From Lentzea albidocapillata subsp. violacea (GTDB lineage Bacteria; Actinomycetota; Actinomycetes; Mycobacteriales; Pseudonocardiaceae): a DNA stretch of 64,000 bases. The DNA is taken from the NCBI RefSeq assembly GCF_900100275.1, contig NZ_FNET01000003.1, positions 491,486 to 555,485 on the forward strand, given 5' to 3'. This document shows, piece after piece, positions 55,836 to 64,000 of the stretch. The stretch's first letter is position 1. The number at the start of each line of letters is the position of its first letter. The notes below the pieces were generated by a model, which did no database searches, was not told the origin of the DNA, and saw only the letters and a program-made list of their open reading frames with translations. A program made the position numbers and the translations under genes.

Positions 55836-56519
55836 TCACGGCGCGGTCTCGTTCAGCTCGGCCAGCGTGATGACGCCGTCGTCCAGCGCTCGGGTGATCA
55901 GCTCGCTCTTGGTGCTCGCGGCACGTCCGACGCTCGCGTACTTCACCCGGACCCTGGCGATGTAGGTGTCGACGGTCTTCGCGGTGATGTGGAGCTTCGC
56001 GGCGACGAGTTCCTTGGAGGAAGAGGCGAACCACGCTCGCAGCACCTCGGTCTCGCGCGGCGACAGACGCGGCCGGTCCGGGGTGTCGTCCGCGGCGAGC
56101 GCGCCGGACAGCGACGGCGCGGTGTAGCCCCGGCCCTCGGCGGCGGCCCTGACCGCGGGGACGAGGTGCTCGGGGCCTTCGCGCTTGGTCAGATACGCCA
56201 ACGCACCGAGGTCGATGCATTTGATCGCCGTGACGTTGTCGGCGTGCTGCGAGTACACGACCACACGCCGTCCGCTGTCGACGAGCCGGCGCAGCTCACC
56301 GAAGTCCGGTTTGCCCGGCACCAGTTCCAGGTCGAAGATCACCACGTCGGCGTCGGCGCCCTCGCCGGTCCACACCCCGGCGAGGCGGTCGCCCGCGTCG
56401 ATCAGACCGATCGGCGGATCGGCCTGATCGCACCAGTAACGCACGCCCGCAGCGATCGCCGCGTGGTCGTCCACGATCACGGCTGTGATCAACTCGGCTG
56501 CCACTGGGCCTCCATCCAC
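55836..56519 (-). CDS. NarL/FixJ-family response regulator
   Basis: 227 residues. The receiver has VIVDDHAAIAAG and a probable phospho-Asp in VVIFDLELVPGK, with LAYLTKREG. The LuxR HTH is LSPRETEVLRAWFASSSKELVAAKLHITAKTVDTYIARVRVKYA. It overlaps the upstream sensor-like gene by 31 bp, forming a three-gene reverse operon with two sensor proteins. Confidence 0.9.
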   Translation of the reverse strand: MDGGPVAAELITAVIVDDHAAIAAGVRYWCDQADPPIGLIDAGDRLAGVWTGEGADADVVIFDLELVPGKPDFGELRRLVDSGRRVVVYSQHADNVTAIKCIDLGALAYLTKREGPEHLVPAVRAAAEGRGYTAPSLSGALAADDTPDRPRLSPRETEVLRAWFASSSKELVAAKLHITAKTVDTYIARVRVKYASVGRAASTKSELITRALDDGVITLAELNETAP

Positions 56520-57586
56520 ACCGTTCCCTCATTGCCGAAGATCTCGATCCGCACGTCCGGCGTCGCCGGCGACGGCACCGTGTACTCGGCGCAGTCCGCG
56601 ACCACGTTGACCGACACCGAATCGGCGCTGCCGACCACGGTGACCCGCGCCCACGAGCCCGCCGTCGCGAGCGCGGTGAGCGCGGCGTCGGTCAGGTCTC
56701 GCCGGACGGCCACCGGCGGCGTCGGCCACTGGCCGCGCGCATCCAGTTCGACCTCGACCCCTTTGTGGTCCGCGATCTCCGCGCAGTGGCGCAACTCGTG
56801 CAGCAGCGGGTTGCCGACCGTGTCCGTCTCGGCGAACAGCCGGCGCATCCGGGCCGCCTCGGTGGCGCAACTGCGCTGCACCACCGGATCCGACGGCTCG
56901 AGCGACCCGTCGGCGAGGCCGGCCAGCAGCGGCACGGCCGTGCCGCTCAACTCGGCGAACCGCTGGGCGCGGCGTCGATGCGCGGCCGACGCGGCAGCCT
57001 CCGCGGTCCGTGCCAGTTCGAGCTCACGGGCGGCCCTGGCCGCCTCGGCGGCGATCCCGCCCAGCACGGCCGCCACCACGGCCATGAGCAGCGGCAACCC
57101 GAACACCGTCACCGACCCCGTGGTGAACCGCACCAGCGCCGCCCGGTTCACCTCGTGGAACACCAGCAGGTTTGCCAGCGCGAGCAGTTCGTGAGTCACC
57201 AGGAACGCCAGAAAAATCCTAAAAGGACGGTCGAGCAGAACCACGGCCCCAGCCCAGTTCGCTGCTCCGAACAGCCAGTCCACCGTGGTCGACGTCATGC
57301 CGTCCGGCAAGGTCAGGTAGGACAGCGCGGACGCGCCGAGCACCACGGCGATGGCGATCCGGCGCCCGTTACGCCAAGGTCGCCGCCGCACGACGAGCAC
57401 CGCCTCGGTGGCGAGCACCGCGGTCAGTGCCGCGTAGGCGGCGAACTGGGCCGCCGGATAGTCGTGGAACTCCAGGCCGTGTACCAGGTGGATCAGGCCG
57501 AGCACGTTCACCGTCAGCACGGCGAGGATCAGGGTGGCGATCCGCAGACCACGCTGCAGCTGTGCCCTCGTCTCGTCGTCACTCAT
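56489..57586 (-). CDS. Membrane sensor protein, histidine-kinase-like, degenerate
   Basis: 365 residues with about six hydrophobic segments in the first 200, then an AAREL helix and a region AHRRRAQRFAELSG...LRHCAEIADHKGVEVELDARG that has the layout of a HisKA_3-type kinase core. I see no clear GxGxG ATP-lid motif, so it may be a degraded kinase or a regulatory partner. It overlaps the true kinase by 8 bp (start ATG 57586) and the response regulator by 31 bp. Confidence 0.7.
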   Translation of the reverse strand: MSDDETRAQLQRGLRIATLILAVLTVNVLGLIHLVHGLEFHDYPAAQFAAYAALTAVLATEAVLVVRRRPWRNGRRIAIAVVLGASALSYLTLPDGMTSTTVDWLFGAANWAGAVVLLDRPFRIFLAFLVTHELLALANLLVFHEVNRAALVRFTTGSVTVFGLPLLMAVVAAVLGGIAAEAARAARELELARTAEAAASAAHRRRAQRFAELSGTAVPLLAGLADGSLEPSDPVVQRSCATEAARMRRLFAETDTVGNPLLHELRHCAEIADHKGVEVELDARGQWPTPPVAVRRDLTDAALTALATAGSWARVTVVGSADSVSVNVVADCAEYTVPSPATPDVRIEIFGNEGTVWMEAQWQPS

Positions 57587-58688
57587 CGGACCGCCACTCC
57601 AGCCACACCACCGTGCCCGCCCCCTCAGCCGAGATGATCGTGGCCTTGCCACCGACCCGTTCCATCCGGCCGTGCACGGACTCACGAAGCCCGCGCCGGG
57701 CAGCCGACGCACCCTCGGTGACCGCGAACCCCTTGCCGTCGTCGGAGATCTCGACACGCAGCGCGCTCGGGTCACCGTGCAGCCGCACCTGCGCCCGATC
57801 CGTCCCAGCGTGCCGCCGCACGTTGTTGAGAGCCTCTCCGACCGCACCGGTGATCGCGCCCGCCACGTCGAACGGCAACGGCAACGTCCGCGGCGCGTCG
57901 AGCTCGACGGTCAGATGCCCGGCGTCGAGACCGGCGCGCAACAGGTCGACGAGATCGGCCTGTTCCGGCCTGCGCCCACCGCCGGAGGAACGCAGCCGGG
58001 CCAGGTCACGACGGGCCTGGGGCGCCAGCCAACCGGCGCCAGCCGGCACCTGCCCGGTACCGACCATCAGCAACGTGGTGGCCGCCGTGTCGTGCAGGGA
58101 GTTCGCGAGCTCACGCTCCTCGGCACGAACCGCCGCCACCACCGCAGCCTCGCGACGTGCCCGTTCGGCCTCAGCACCCATACGGTCGGCGCGTTCAGCC
58201 GCGCGAACGACGACCGTCCAGGCCGCCCTGGACATGCCCGCCATCACCAGCACCCACACCAGCGACGACGTCGGGTTCTGCCCTGCCACGGCAAAGACGA
58301 CAAGCATCGAGCCGCCGGTAACCAGCGCCGCGACGATGCCGGGCAACGGCGCGGTGTACCACTGCCACGTCACGCACGCGAACGTGACCAGCAGCCGCAG
58401 CCACGCGGTGTTGCCATCCTCCACCGCGCCGGTCCAGAAGGAGCTGACGCACAAACCCAGCAACACAGCCACATCCAGTGCGACCGGCACCGTGGTAGTC
58501 CGCCCCAGCCACCCCTGCGCACACGTCCAGATCACCGCGACGGCAACCGCCAGCGCCGTGGCCGTGAACTTGCCGCCCGAGGCCTGCAGCAGGGCGACCG
58601 CCCCGATAGGCGGCAGGGTCGCGACGCGGACAGCGACGGCGTAACGGCGGCCGAACCCGTCCAGCAACCGCACAGCTTCGCCAGCCAT
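57579..58688 (-). CDS. Membrane sensor histidine kinase (HisKA_3-like)
   Basis: 369 residues. Four to five membrane segments are followed by RAEERELANSLHDTAATTLLMV (phospho-His in LHDT), GEALNNVRRHAG (N box) and ISDDGKGF (G1). ATG 58688 is preferred; an in-frame ATG 27 bp earlier is possible. It is the first gene of the kinase, second sensor, NarL-type regulator operon. Confidence 0.85.
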   Translation of the reverse strand: MAGEAVRLLDGFGRRYAVAVRVATLPPIGAVALLQASGGKFTATALAVAVAVIWTCAQGWLGRTTTVPVALDVAVLLGLCVSSFWTGAVEDGNTAWLRLLVTFACVTWQWYTAPLPGIVAALVTGGSMLVVFAVAGQNPTSSLVWVLVMAGMSRAAWTVVVRAAERADRMGAEAERARREAAVVAAVRAEERELANSLHDTAATTLLMVGTGQVPAGAGWLAPQARRDLARLRSSGGGRRPEQADLVDLLRAGLDAGHLTVELDAPRTLPLPFDVAGAITGAVGEALNNVRRHAGTDRAQVRLHGDPSALRVEISDDGKGFAVTEGASAARRGLRESVHGRMERVGGKATIISAEGAGTVVWLEWRSDE

Positions 58689-58732
58689 CCGTCCCCACCG
58701 ATCCCAACCGGGCATACGCCGCGCCGAGAACG

Positions 58733-58891
58733 TTACCGGTCAAGACGCGGCTGGCGCTGGCAGTTGGCACAACCGAACCGGGACAAGAACTCTTCGACAT
58801 CCCTGACCCGCTCCATGTTGTAGTAGTCGGGTAGCGCCCGCCTGAGGTGGAATCGGGAGTTGTGTTCATGCTGCGATCTGAGCATCAGCAT
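58733..58891 (-). CDS. Possible 52-residue protein with CxxC
   Basis: ATG 58891 to TAA at 58733. The product is protein-like (FHLRRALPDYYNMERVRDVE, then FLSRFGCANCQRQPRL) with a CxxC near the C terminus. It overlaps the end of the decayed WhiB gene by 26 bp and has no strong ribosome site. It may be a real small protein or the tail of a lost gene. Confidence 0.4.
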   Translation of the reverse strand: MLMLRSQHEHNSRFHLRRALPDYYNMERVRDVEEFLSRFGCANCQRQPRLDR

Positions 58892-59127
58892 GTCTCAGCG
58901 CTTCGCGGTCGGCCTGGTCCATGCCGCCCCACACGCCGTAGCTCTCATCAGTGGTGAGTGCCGCGATGGCACAGGTGAGGCGGACTGGGCATAGGCGGCA
59001 GATCGCTTTGCAGTCCGCCGCAGCCTTGCTTCCTGGCTCGGCCGTCAGTCCAATCGACTTCTCGGTCTGTGTTTCGGCACGCTGCCGACTCAGCCTTCAC
59101 CCGCGGACGGGCGGGGTGGTGGATCAC
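58866..59127 (-). pseudogene. Frameshifted WhiB-like protein gene
   Basis: Two adjacent frames together reproduce a WhiB: ESAACRNTDREVDWTDG in the upstream frame (first Cys) and TAEPGSKAAADCKAICRLCPVR then LTCAIAAL and GVWGGMDQADREAL in the downstream frame, giving all four Fe-S cysteines (C...CxxC...C) and the G[V/I]WGG turn. The frames differ by one base and switch near 59045. Deleting one base (or inserting two) there would restore it. The start would be GTG 59127. WhiB proteins are Fe-S redox-sensing transcription regulators. A sequencing error is the main alternative. Confidence 0.7.
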
Positions 59128-59185
59128 GGCGGATTTGCAGACGTCTTTGACGATCTGACCGCCACCGCTCCGCTGACCCGAAACA

Positions 59186-59544
59186 TCACGCGGGTGCCCG
59201 GTCGAGCATCCCTTCACGGCGGTAGTACTCGAAGTCTCCGTTGATCGCCGCCTTCCCGCCACCGACGGGCTGGAAGTTCAGCGCGGTGTTGACACCCGCC
59301 GCGGGCAACAGCACCCGGTGGTGCGAGGTGACGGTCTCCTTGCGGGCAAAGGAGAACTTGTAGATACCCCGTCGTTCGTGCCCTTGGTGCCGAGTGCGGC
59401 GCCGATCCCGGCGGTGTCCAGGTCGACCGGCGGCGGGGTGGCGGTGACGTCGAGTGCGGCCTTGATCCCGCGGGCGATCGCGACCGGATCGCGGCCCTCG
59501 GCGTGGATGTGGCTCCACCACACCTGAGGCTCGTGCGCCAGCAA
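59186..59544 (-). pseudogene. Decayed DUF1259 (LppY/LpqO-type) gene fragment
   Basis: EPQVWWSHIHAEGRDPVAIARGIKAAL and DLDTAGIGAALGTKGTNDGV lie in one frame. YKFSFARKETVTSHHRVLLP and AGVNTALNFQPVGGGKAAINGDF continue in another frame after about 59365. Together they match DUF1259 in order; one inserted base at the junction would restore continuity. The N-terminal part before 59544 is missing and the C terminus is short. DUF1259 proteins are usually exported and of unknown function. Confidence 0.65.
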
Positions 59545-59590
59545 TGACGGTGCTCGCCGTGGAGAGCAGTTGCGTTACGCGGCGTCGTGT

Positions 59591-59610
59591 CACCGCGATC
59601 ATCCGCGGTG
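59591..59610. promoter_or_regulatory. Inverted repeat upstream of the protein kinase gene
   Basis: CACCGCG (59591-59597) and CGCGGTG (59604-59610) form a 7-bp inverted repeat with a 6-nt spacer, 67 bp before the kinase start. It could be a regulator site or chance in GC-rich DNA. Confidence 0.3.
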
Positions 59611-59676
59611 TGTGCTGGGGGTACGGTTCGGGTGGCACATAAGCTTCACCGTCAACCGCGATCAGAGGAGGCGCTG

Positions 59677-61101
59677 GTGATCGAGCAGGGCGATCTGATC
59701 GCGGGCCGTTACCGGCTCCAACGGCAGATCGGCTCCGGTGGCATGGGAGTGGTGTGGCAGGCGTTCGACGAACGCCTCGACCGCGTCGTGGCACTCAAGC
59801 ACCTCGTGCTCCAGCCCGGACTGTCCACAGAGGAAGCCGAGCGGTCCCGGCAGCGAGCGGTACGTGAAGCCCGGATCGCGGCCAGCTTGCAGCATCCCGG
59901 AGCGGTCACCGTGCACGACGTCACCGAGGACGACGACGGTCCGGTCCTGGTCATGGAGTACGTGCCGGCACGCAGCCTCGCCGAGCTCATCGCCGCCCGC
60001 GGACCTCTGCCCGCTTCGCAGGCCGCTCGGATAGGTGGCCAGGTCGCCGCCGCGCTCGCGGCGGCACATGAGGCGGGCATCGTGCACCGCGACATCAAGC
60101 CCGCCAACATCCTGATCACCGACACCGGCACCGCGAAGATCACCGACTTCGGCATCGCCCGCGTCCACGGAGACACCACCGTCACCGCCACCGGCCTGCT
60201 GGTCGGGACGCCGGCCTTTCTGGCACCAGAGGTCGCGCAAGGACACGAACCCAACCGCACCAGCGACGTGTTCTCCCTCGGTGCCACTCTCTACACAGCG
60301 GTAGAAGGGCGCGCACCGTTCGGCGACGGCGACAACGCCATCGCGTTGCTGCACGCCGTCGCCGCCGGACAGATGATTCCGCCCGCACACCACGGTCCCA
60401 TCACCGACGTCGTGCTGCACATGATGCGAACCGATCCCGCGGCGCGTCCCACGATGGCTCAGGCGGCCGAGAGCCTGCACGCGGCCGCGACCGGTCGCCC
60501 AGCGCCGGCCCCGACCCGCGTGGACCTGCAGCCGGTCGCGGGCCCCTCGGCCGCGGCATCTCGCCGCCTTCGCACCGCGCTGCCGATCGCGGCGGCCGCG
60601 GTCGCAGCCGTCGTGCTCATCGCGCTGCTGTATCCGCAACTGACGTCCTCCGACCGTGCCGTGAACCAGCCACCCGCGCCAACGACCAGCACCGTCGCCG
60701 CGGCTCAGCTGCAACAGGCCGTGGCCGACTACTACGCCCTGCTTCCCGACCGCACCGACGAAGCGTGGACACGGCTGAGTCCAGCCATGCAGGCACAGGG
60801 AAGAGAGCAGTACGAGAAGGCGTGGAAGGACGTCAAGGACCTCGTCGTCACTTCCGCACCCCAAGCCACCAACACCGACACCGTGACCATCGGCCTCGAG
60901 TACGTCATCGAGAGCCGTGGCCGGCTTCGGGAGACACGTCAACTGCGCCTGATCACCGGCGGTGGCAGAGTGCTCATCGACTCAGAGCAAGTCCTGACGT
61001 CCGAGCGCGTCAACGGCAAGAGTGAGGACGGCGACAAGAAGGACCGCGACGGTGAGAAGGACGACAAGAAGCGCGGCGAGGAACGAAAAGGCGGCAACTA
61101 G
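59677..61101 (+). CDS. PknB-type transmembrane Ser/Thr protein kinase
   Basis: 474 residues. Kinase subdomains: glycine loop IGSGGMGVVWQA, Lys in VALKHL, HRDIKPANI catalytic loop, DFGIA and GTPAFLAPEVAQG. A transmembrane helix (LPIAAAAVAAVVLIALLY) at about 320-340 is followed by an extracytoplasmic domain of ~110 residues and a very charged Lys/Asp/Glu tail. GTG 59677 follows GAGGAGG by five bases; a longer frame from 59587 is less likely. The extracellular part lacks PASTA repeats. Confidence 0.9.
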   Translation: MIEQGDLIAGRYRLQRQIGSGGMGVVWQAFDERLDRVVALKHLVLQPGLSTEEAERSRQRAVREARIAASLQHPGAVTVHDVTEDDDGPVLVMEYVPARSLAELIAARGPLPASQAARIGGQVAAALAAAHEAGIVHRDIKPANILITDTGTAKITDFGIARVHGDTTVTATGLLVGTPAFLAPEVAQGHEPNRTSDVFSLGATLYTAVEGRAPFGDGDNAIALLHAVAAGQMIPPAHHGPITDVVLHMMRTDPAARPTMAQAAESLHAAATGRPAPAPTRVDLQPVAGPSAAASRRLRTALPIAAAAVAAVVLIALLYPQLTSSDRAVNQPPAPTTSTVAAAQLQQAVADYYALLPDRTDEAWTRLSPAMQAQGREQYEKAWKDVKDLVVTSAPQATNTDTVTIGLEYVIESRGRLRETRQLRLITGGGRVLIDSEQVLTSERVNGKSEDGDKKDRDGEKDDKKRGEERKGGN

Positions 61102-61117
61102 AGCGTCTGCGGGCGGG

Positions 61118-62542
61118 TCAGGACGCGCAGCAGGACAGTTTGGACACGTCGCGGGTGAAGGTCTGCGCGGCTAGTTTGATGCCCTCTGCCATCGTCAGGT
61201 ACGGGCACCACAGGTCGGCCATCTGCTGCACGGTCATGTCGTTGGCCAGGGCGTAGACGGCGGTCGCGATCACCTCCCCGGCGCCCTCGGCGACCACGTG
61301 TGCTCCCAACAGGCGCCCGGTGTCGCGGTCGGCGACGAGTTTGATCAGGCCGACGGTGTCGCGGTTGACCAGCGCGCGTGGCACGTACTCCAGGGGCAGG
61401 ACCCTGCATTCGCAGACGTGGCCCTGCTCGACGGCCTGCGCGTCGGTCAGCCCCGCGGAGGCGATGGCGGGGCTGGTGAAGGTCACCCTCGGCAGGTGGT
61501 GGTAGTCCAGTGTGCGAGCCGCGTGGTCGAAGGCGTTGTCGGCCACCAGGGTGCCGTGGGCTCCGGCGACGTAGACGAACTGCGGGTGGCCGGTGACGTC
61601 TCCGGCGGCCCAGATGCGGGGGTTGTCGGTGCGCAGGTGCTCGTCGACGACGACCTCGTCGCGCTGCCCGGTTCTGACCCCGACCGCGTCGAGGTTCAGC
61701 CCGGCGGTGACCGGGAGGCGGCCGGTCGCGACGAGCAGTTGCCCGGCCCGCAGTTCAGCGGGTTGGCCGTCGGTGCCGGTGAGCGTCACGCGGTAGCCGG
61801 TGTCATCGCGGTCGACGCGGGTGACGGTGGCATCGTCGACTACGCCGATACCTTCGCGAGTGAATACCTCTGCGATCGTCGCGGAGACTTCGGGCTCCTC
61901 GAACGGCGCGAGCCGGTCCAGTGCCTCCACCACGGTGACCTGGACGCCGAGCCGGCTCCACAACTGCGCCTGCTCCAGGCCGATCGCGTTGCCTCCGACC
62001 ACGATCATCGAGGCCGGTAGTGCGTCGAGTTCCATCGCCGTGGCCGAGGTCAGGTACCCGGCTTCGGCGAGCCCGTCGATCGGCGGCGCCCACGGGCTGG
62101 ACCCGGTGGCGATCAGATAGTGCTCGGCCACCACGGTGTGCGCGTCTCCGGCCGCGAGATCAACCCGCAGTACCGGGTCGGAGTTCTCGTCGATGGCGAA
62201 GGCGGCGGTGCCCTCGATGATGTCCCAGCCGTACTCGGCGGCCAGATCGGTGTACTTCTCCGCCCGCAGCGAGTCGACCAGGTCCCGCTTCGCGTCGATC
62301 AGGCGTGGCAGGTCGACGCCGAACGGGCTCACGCTGATGCCGTCGAACCGGCCGTCCAGGCTGACGTGGCGCGCCTCGGCGGCGGCCAGCAGCGCCTTCG
62401 ACGGCACGCACCCGGTGTTCACACAGGTGCCGCCGACGGTGGTGCGTTCGATCATCACCACCGTGCGGCCCTTGTTTCGGGCTGCGATCGCCGCCGCGAA
62501 CGCGCCTCCGCCCGAACCGATCACCGCCAGGTCGTACCGCAT
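61118..62542 (-). CDS. merA: Mercuric reductase
   Basis: 474 residues. FAD site VIGSGGGAFAAAIAA, redox-active GGTCVNTGCVPSK (Cys40/Cys45), second nucleotide site MIVVGGNAIGLEQAQ, AAGDVTGHPQFVYVA and the C-terminal cysteine pair SCCAS (Cys471/472) that hands Hg(II) to the active site identify MerA. It lacks the N-terminal heavy-metal-associated domain, as is usual for actinomycete MerA. ATG 62542 gives the canonical MRYDLAVIG start. It is divergent from an ArsR-type regulator with a strong operator between them. MerA reduces Hg(II) to volatile Hg(0) with NADPH in the cytoplasm. Confidence 0.95.
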   Translation of the reverse strand: MRYDLAVIGSGGGAFAAAIAARNKGRTVVMIERTTVGGTCVNTGCVPSKALLAAAEARHVSLDGRFDGISVSPFGVDLPRLIDAKRDLVDSLRAEKYTDLAAEYGWDIIEGTAAFAIDENSDPVLRVDLAAGDAHTVVAEHYLIATGSSPWAPPIDGLAEAGYLTSATAMELDALPASMIVVGGNAIGLEQAQLWSRLGVQVTVVEALDRLAPFEEPEVSATIAEVFTREGIGVVDDATVTRVDRDDTGYRVTLTGTDGQPAELRAGQLLVATGRLPVTAGLNLDAVGVRTGQRDEVVVDEHLRTDNPRIWAAGDVTGHPQFVYVAGAHGTLVADNAFDHAARTLDYHHLPRVTFTSPAIASAGLTDAQAVEQGHVCECRVLPLEYVPRALVNRDTVGLIKLVADRDTGRLLGAHVVAEGAGEVIATAVYALANDMTVQQMADLWCPYLTMAEGIKLAAQTFTRDVSKLSCCAS

Positions 62543-62586
62543 CCCGCGTCCCCACTTCACTCGTTGTTCGATGGTCCACCGCGGGA

Positions 62587-62608
62587 CGTATCCGCCCTGG
62601 CGGATACG
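62587..62608. promoter_or_regulatory. Operator: 10-bp perfect inverted repeat between merA and its regulator
   Basis: CGTATCCGCC (62587-62596) and GGCGGATACG (62599-62608) are exact inverted repeats separated by 2 bp, 45 bp upstream of merA. ArsR/SmtB regulators bind inverted repeats of about this size. It very likely controls merA. Confidence 0.75.
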
Positions 62609-62638
62609 ACGATGCTAACCTGATATCCGTTCATCCGC

Positions 62639-62649
62639 ATACGTCGTAT
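62639..62649. promoter_or_regulatory. Second palindrome upstream of the mer regulator
   Basis: ATACGTCGTAT is a 5-1-5 palindrome, 25 bp upstream of the regulator ATG; it shares ATACG with the larger repeat and overlaps a TATAAC -10-like hexamer (62647-62652). It may be a weaker autoregulatory site. Confidence 0.45.
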
Positions 62650-62673
62650 AACTGATGTGAGGACGACGAACAC

Positions 62674-63039
62674 ATGACTGGCGCACCCGAACCGGCGGCG
62701 GCACTGTTGCCTACCGAGCCCAACGGGGTGGAGATGGTGGCCAAGTTCTTCCGCGCCCTGGGCGACCCGGCACGCCTGCGACTGCTGGAGTTCCTGCTGC
62801 ACGACGAGCACACCGTCACCGAGTGCGTAGCTCATGTCGGCCTGTCGCAAGGGCGGGTGTCCACCCACCTGGCCTGCCTCGCGGACTGCGGATACGTGCA
62901 GGTCCGGCGGCAGGGTCGGTTCGCGCACTACACGGTGACCGATCCACGAGTGGCGGACCTGGTGCTGCTGGCCCGATCCCTGGCCGCGGACAACGCCGCC
63001 GCCCTTGCGGCCTGCATGCGCATCATTCCCACCAGCTGA
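62674..63039 (+). CDS. merR: ArsR-family mercury-responsive repressor
   Basis: 121 residues with an ArsR/SmtB winged helix: LGDPARLRLLEFLL, TVTECVAHVGLSQGRVSTHLACLADCGYVQVRRQGRFAHYTV. Cysteines at 51, 68, 72 and 114 are candidate Hg(II) ligands. In Streptomyces mer operons the regulator named MerR is of this ArsR type, unlike the Gram-negative MerR; the symbol is used in that sense. Divergent from merA over the operator region. Confidence 0.85.
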   Translation: MTGAPEPAAALLPTEPNGVEMVAKFFRALGDPARLRLLEFLLHDEHTVTECVAHVGLSQGRVSTHLACLADCGYVQVRRQGRFAHYTVTDPRVADLVLLARSLAADNAAALAACMRIIPTS

Positions 63040-63063
63040 GCGGCAGGAAAGGACACGGTTCCC

Positions 63064-63129
63064 ATGTCCACCAAGCCAGATCACGAGGGCCGGCGCAGGG
63101 CACTGGCTCGACGAGAGGACACAGCGTGA
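63064..63129 (+). CDS. 21-residue ORF coupled to the second reductase
   Basis: ATG 63064 to TGA 63129; the last codons GCGTGA overlap the next GTG (63126). The product is strongly basic (GRRRALARR). GGAAAGGA lies upstream but too far for a perfect site. It may be a translational leader or the end of a deleted mer gene. Confidence 0.35.
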   Translation: MSTKPDHEGRRRALARREDTA

Positions 63130-64000
63130 CTCGACGCTATGACCTGGCCATCGTTGGCGGAGGAACTGCCGGCATCATCGCCGCCAAGACCGCTGGACGG
63201 CTCGGCGCGCGGGTGGTGCTGGTCGAGCGCGACCGCACTGGCGGTGACTGTCTGTGGACCGGGTGCGTGCCGAGCAAGTCGCTGATCGCGGCCGCCCACG
63301 CCGCTCAGACCATGCGCACGGCGGGACGGTTCGGGATCACCCCGGTCGAGCCGCAGGTCGACTTCGCCGCGGTGATGGCGCACGTGTACAGGGCGATCAA
63401 ACGGATCGAGCCGGTCGACTCGCCAGCGGCGCTGTCCGAAGCCGGTGCCGAGGTCATCGAGGGCACAGCGGTGTTCACCGGTCCGGACGAACTCAAGGTC
63501 GATGGCCGGTCGCTGCGGTTCAGGCACGCTCTGATCGCCACCGGCTCCGTCCCCGCGCTCCCGCCGGTGCCCGGCCTGGCCGAGGTGGAACCGCTGACCA
63601 GCGACACGGTGTGGGACCTGACCGAGCTGCCCGCACGACTGGCCGTACTGGGCGGCGGCCCGATCGGCTGCGAGCTCGGCCAGGCGTTCGCCCGGCTGGG
63701 CGCCGAGGTGACCATCATCGAGGCCACCGAGCGCCTGGTCCCCAGGGAAGAACCCCGAGCAGGTATCACGCTGTCGGCGGCCCTGTCCGCTGACGGAGTG
63801 CGCGTGCTGACCTCGGCCACCGTGATCAAAGCAGCTCGGCATGCCAAGGGAGTGCGCCTCGACATCGACGGCCACGACGGCACCAGCGTGATCGACGTCG
63901 ACCAGGTGCTCGTCGCGACCGGTCGTCGGCCGTGCACCGCCGGGCTGGGGCTGGACACCGCAGGAGTGCGCCTGGACGAACGCGGTTATGTCGTCGTGGA
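63126..64000 (+). CDS. Flavoprotein disulfide reductase, MerA/lipoamide-dehydrogenase-like (3' end outside window)
   Basis: At least 291 residues; the frame is open at the right edge. FAD site YDLAIVGGGTAGIIAAKTAG, redox pair GGDCLWTGCVPSK (Cys42/Cys47), second nucleotide site LAVLGGGPIGCELGQAF and the ATGRRP segment are all intact. GTG 63126 overlaps the end of a 21-residue ORF. The C-terminal CC that defines MerA cannot be seen. Located in the mer locus downstream of the regulator, it may support mercury resistance as a second reductase or a thiol-regenerating enzyme. Confidence 0.85.
   Translation, partial: MTRRYDLAIVGGGTAGIIAAKTAGRLGARVVLVERDRTGGDCLWTGCVPSKSLIAAAHAAQTMRTAGRFGITPVEPQVDFAAVMAHVYRAIKRIEPVDSPAALSEAGAEVIEGTAVFTGPDELKVDGRSLRFRHALIATGSVPALPPVPGLAEVEPLTSDTVWDLTELPARLAVLGGGPIGCELGQAFARLGAEVTIIEATERLVPREEPRAGITLSAALSADGVRVLTSATVIKAARHAKGVRLDIDGHDGTSVIDVDQVLVATGRRPCTAGLGLDTAGVRLDERGYVVV

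Overview
The window is a high-GC actinobacterial chromosome segment. Codon third positions are strongly GC, many starts are GTG, and stop/start overlaps of the GTGA or ATGA type are common. WhiB, SARP-like NB-ARC, MAB_1171c-type and DUF574-type (Methyltransf_19) proteins all fit a filamentous actinomycete, probably of the Pseudonocardiales (Lentzea/Saccharothrix/Actinosynnema-like; inferred, not tested). No rRNA, tRNA, CRISPR array or insertion sequence was recognised.

Layout. 1-1.6 kb: end of a secreted PI-PLC-like/ricin-lectin protein. 1.7-20.4 kb: a compact defence-type island with two cytosine-5 methyltransferases (the first lacking the catalytic Cys), a reverse three-gene operon led by an HTH-GHKL ATPase, a palindromic divergent control region, then a forward run of GHKL-SF2 helicase, UvrD-like helicase, DrmA-like helicase and DrmB-like DUF1998 protein, closed by a Vsr nuclease. 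It looks like a DISARM relative built on a different chassis and is the best candidate for an undescribed system. 20.4-26.0 kb: a methyltransferase, a TPR-like protein, an ECF sigma factor and a TPR-CHAT-TIR protein preceded by a 37-residue coupled small ORF. 26.2-34.7 kb: DUF4262, WYL regulator, VOC protein, an XRE/ImmA/MAB_1171c/FAD-oxidoreductase operon, an active-looking diguanylate cyclase and DUF2252.

34.9-42.8 kb: envelope glycosyltransferases divergent from an OmpR-type two-component system, followed by a secreted M6-like metalloprotease. 42.9-45.7 kb: a TetR regulator with two matching operators facing an oxidoreductase/hydrolase operon that begins with a decayed SDR gene. 45.8-53.7 kb: two tandem copies of a convergent cassette (NB-ARC/TPR-type ATPase facing a GT-B-like protein). 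In the first copy the GT-B-like gene is interrupted by eight copies of a 7-bp repeat; this has the form of a phase-variable switch, currently OFF. 53.9-58.7 kb: secreted papain-like protein, lipoprotein, and a NarL-type regulator with two sensor proteins. 58.7-59.6 kb: decayed WhiB and DUF1259 genes. 59.7-61.1 kb: a PknB-type kinase. 61.1-64 kb: a mercury-resistance locus (merA, ArsR-type regulator, a strong inverted-repeat operator and a second flavoprotein disulfide reductase cut by the window edge).

Functional identifications rest on motifs read by eye and on remembered families; no database search was possible.
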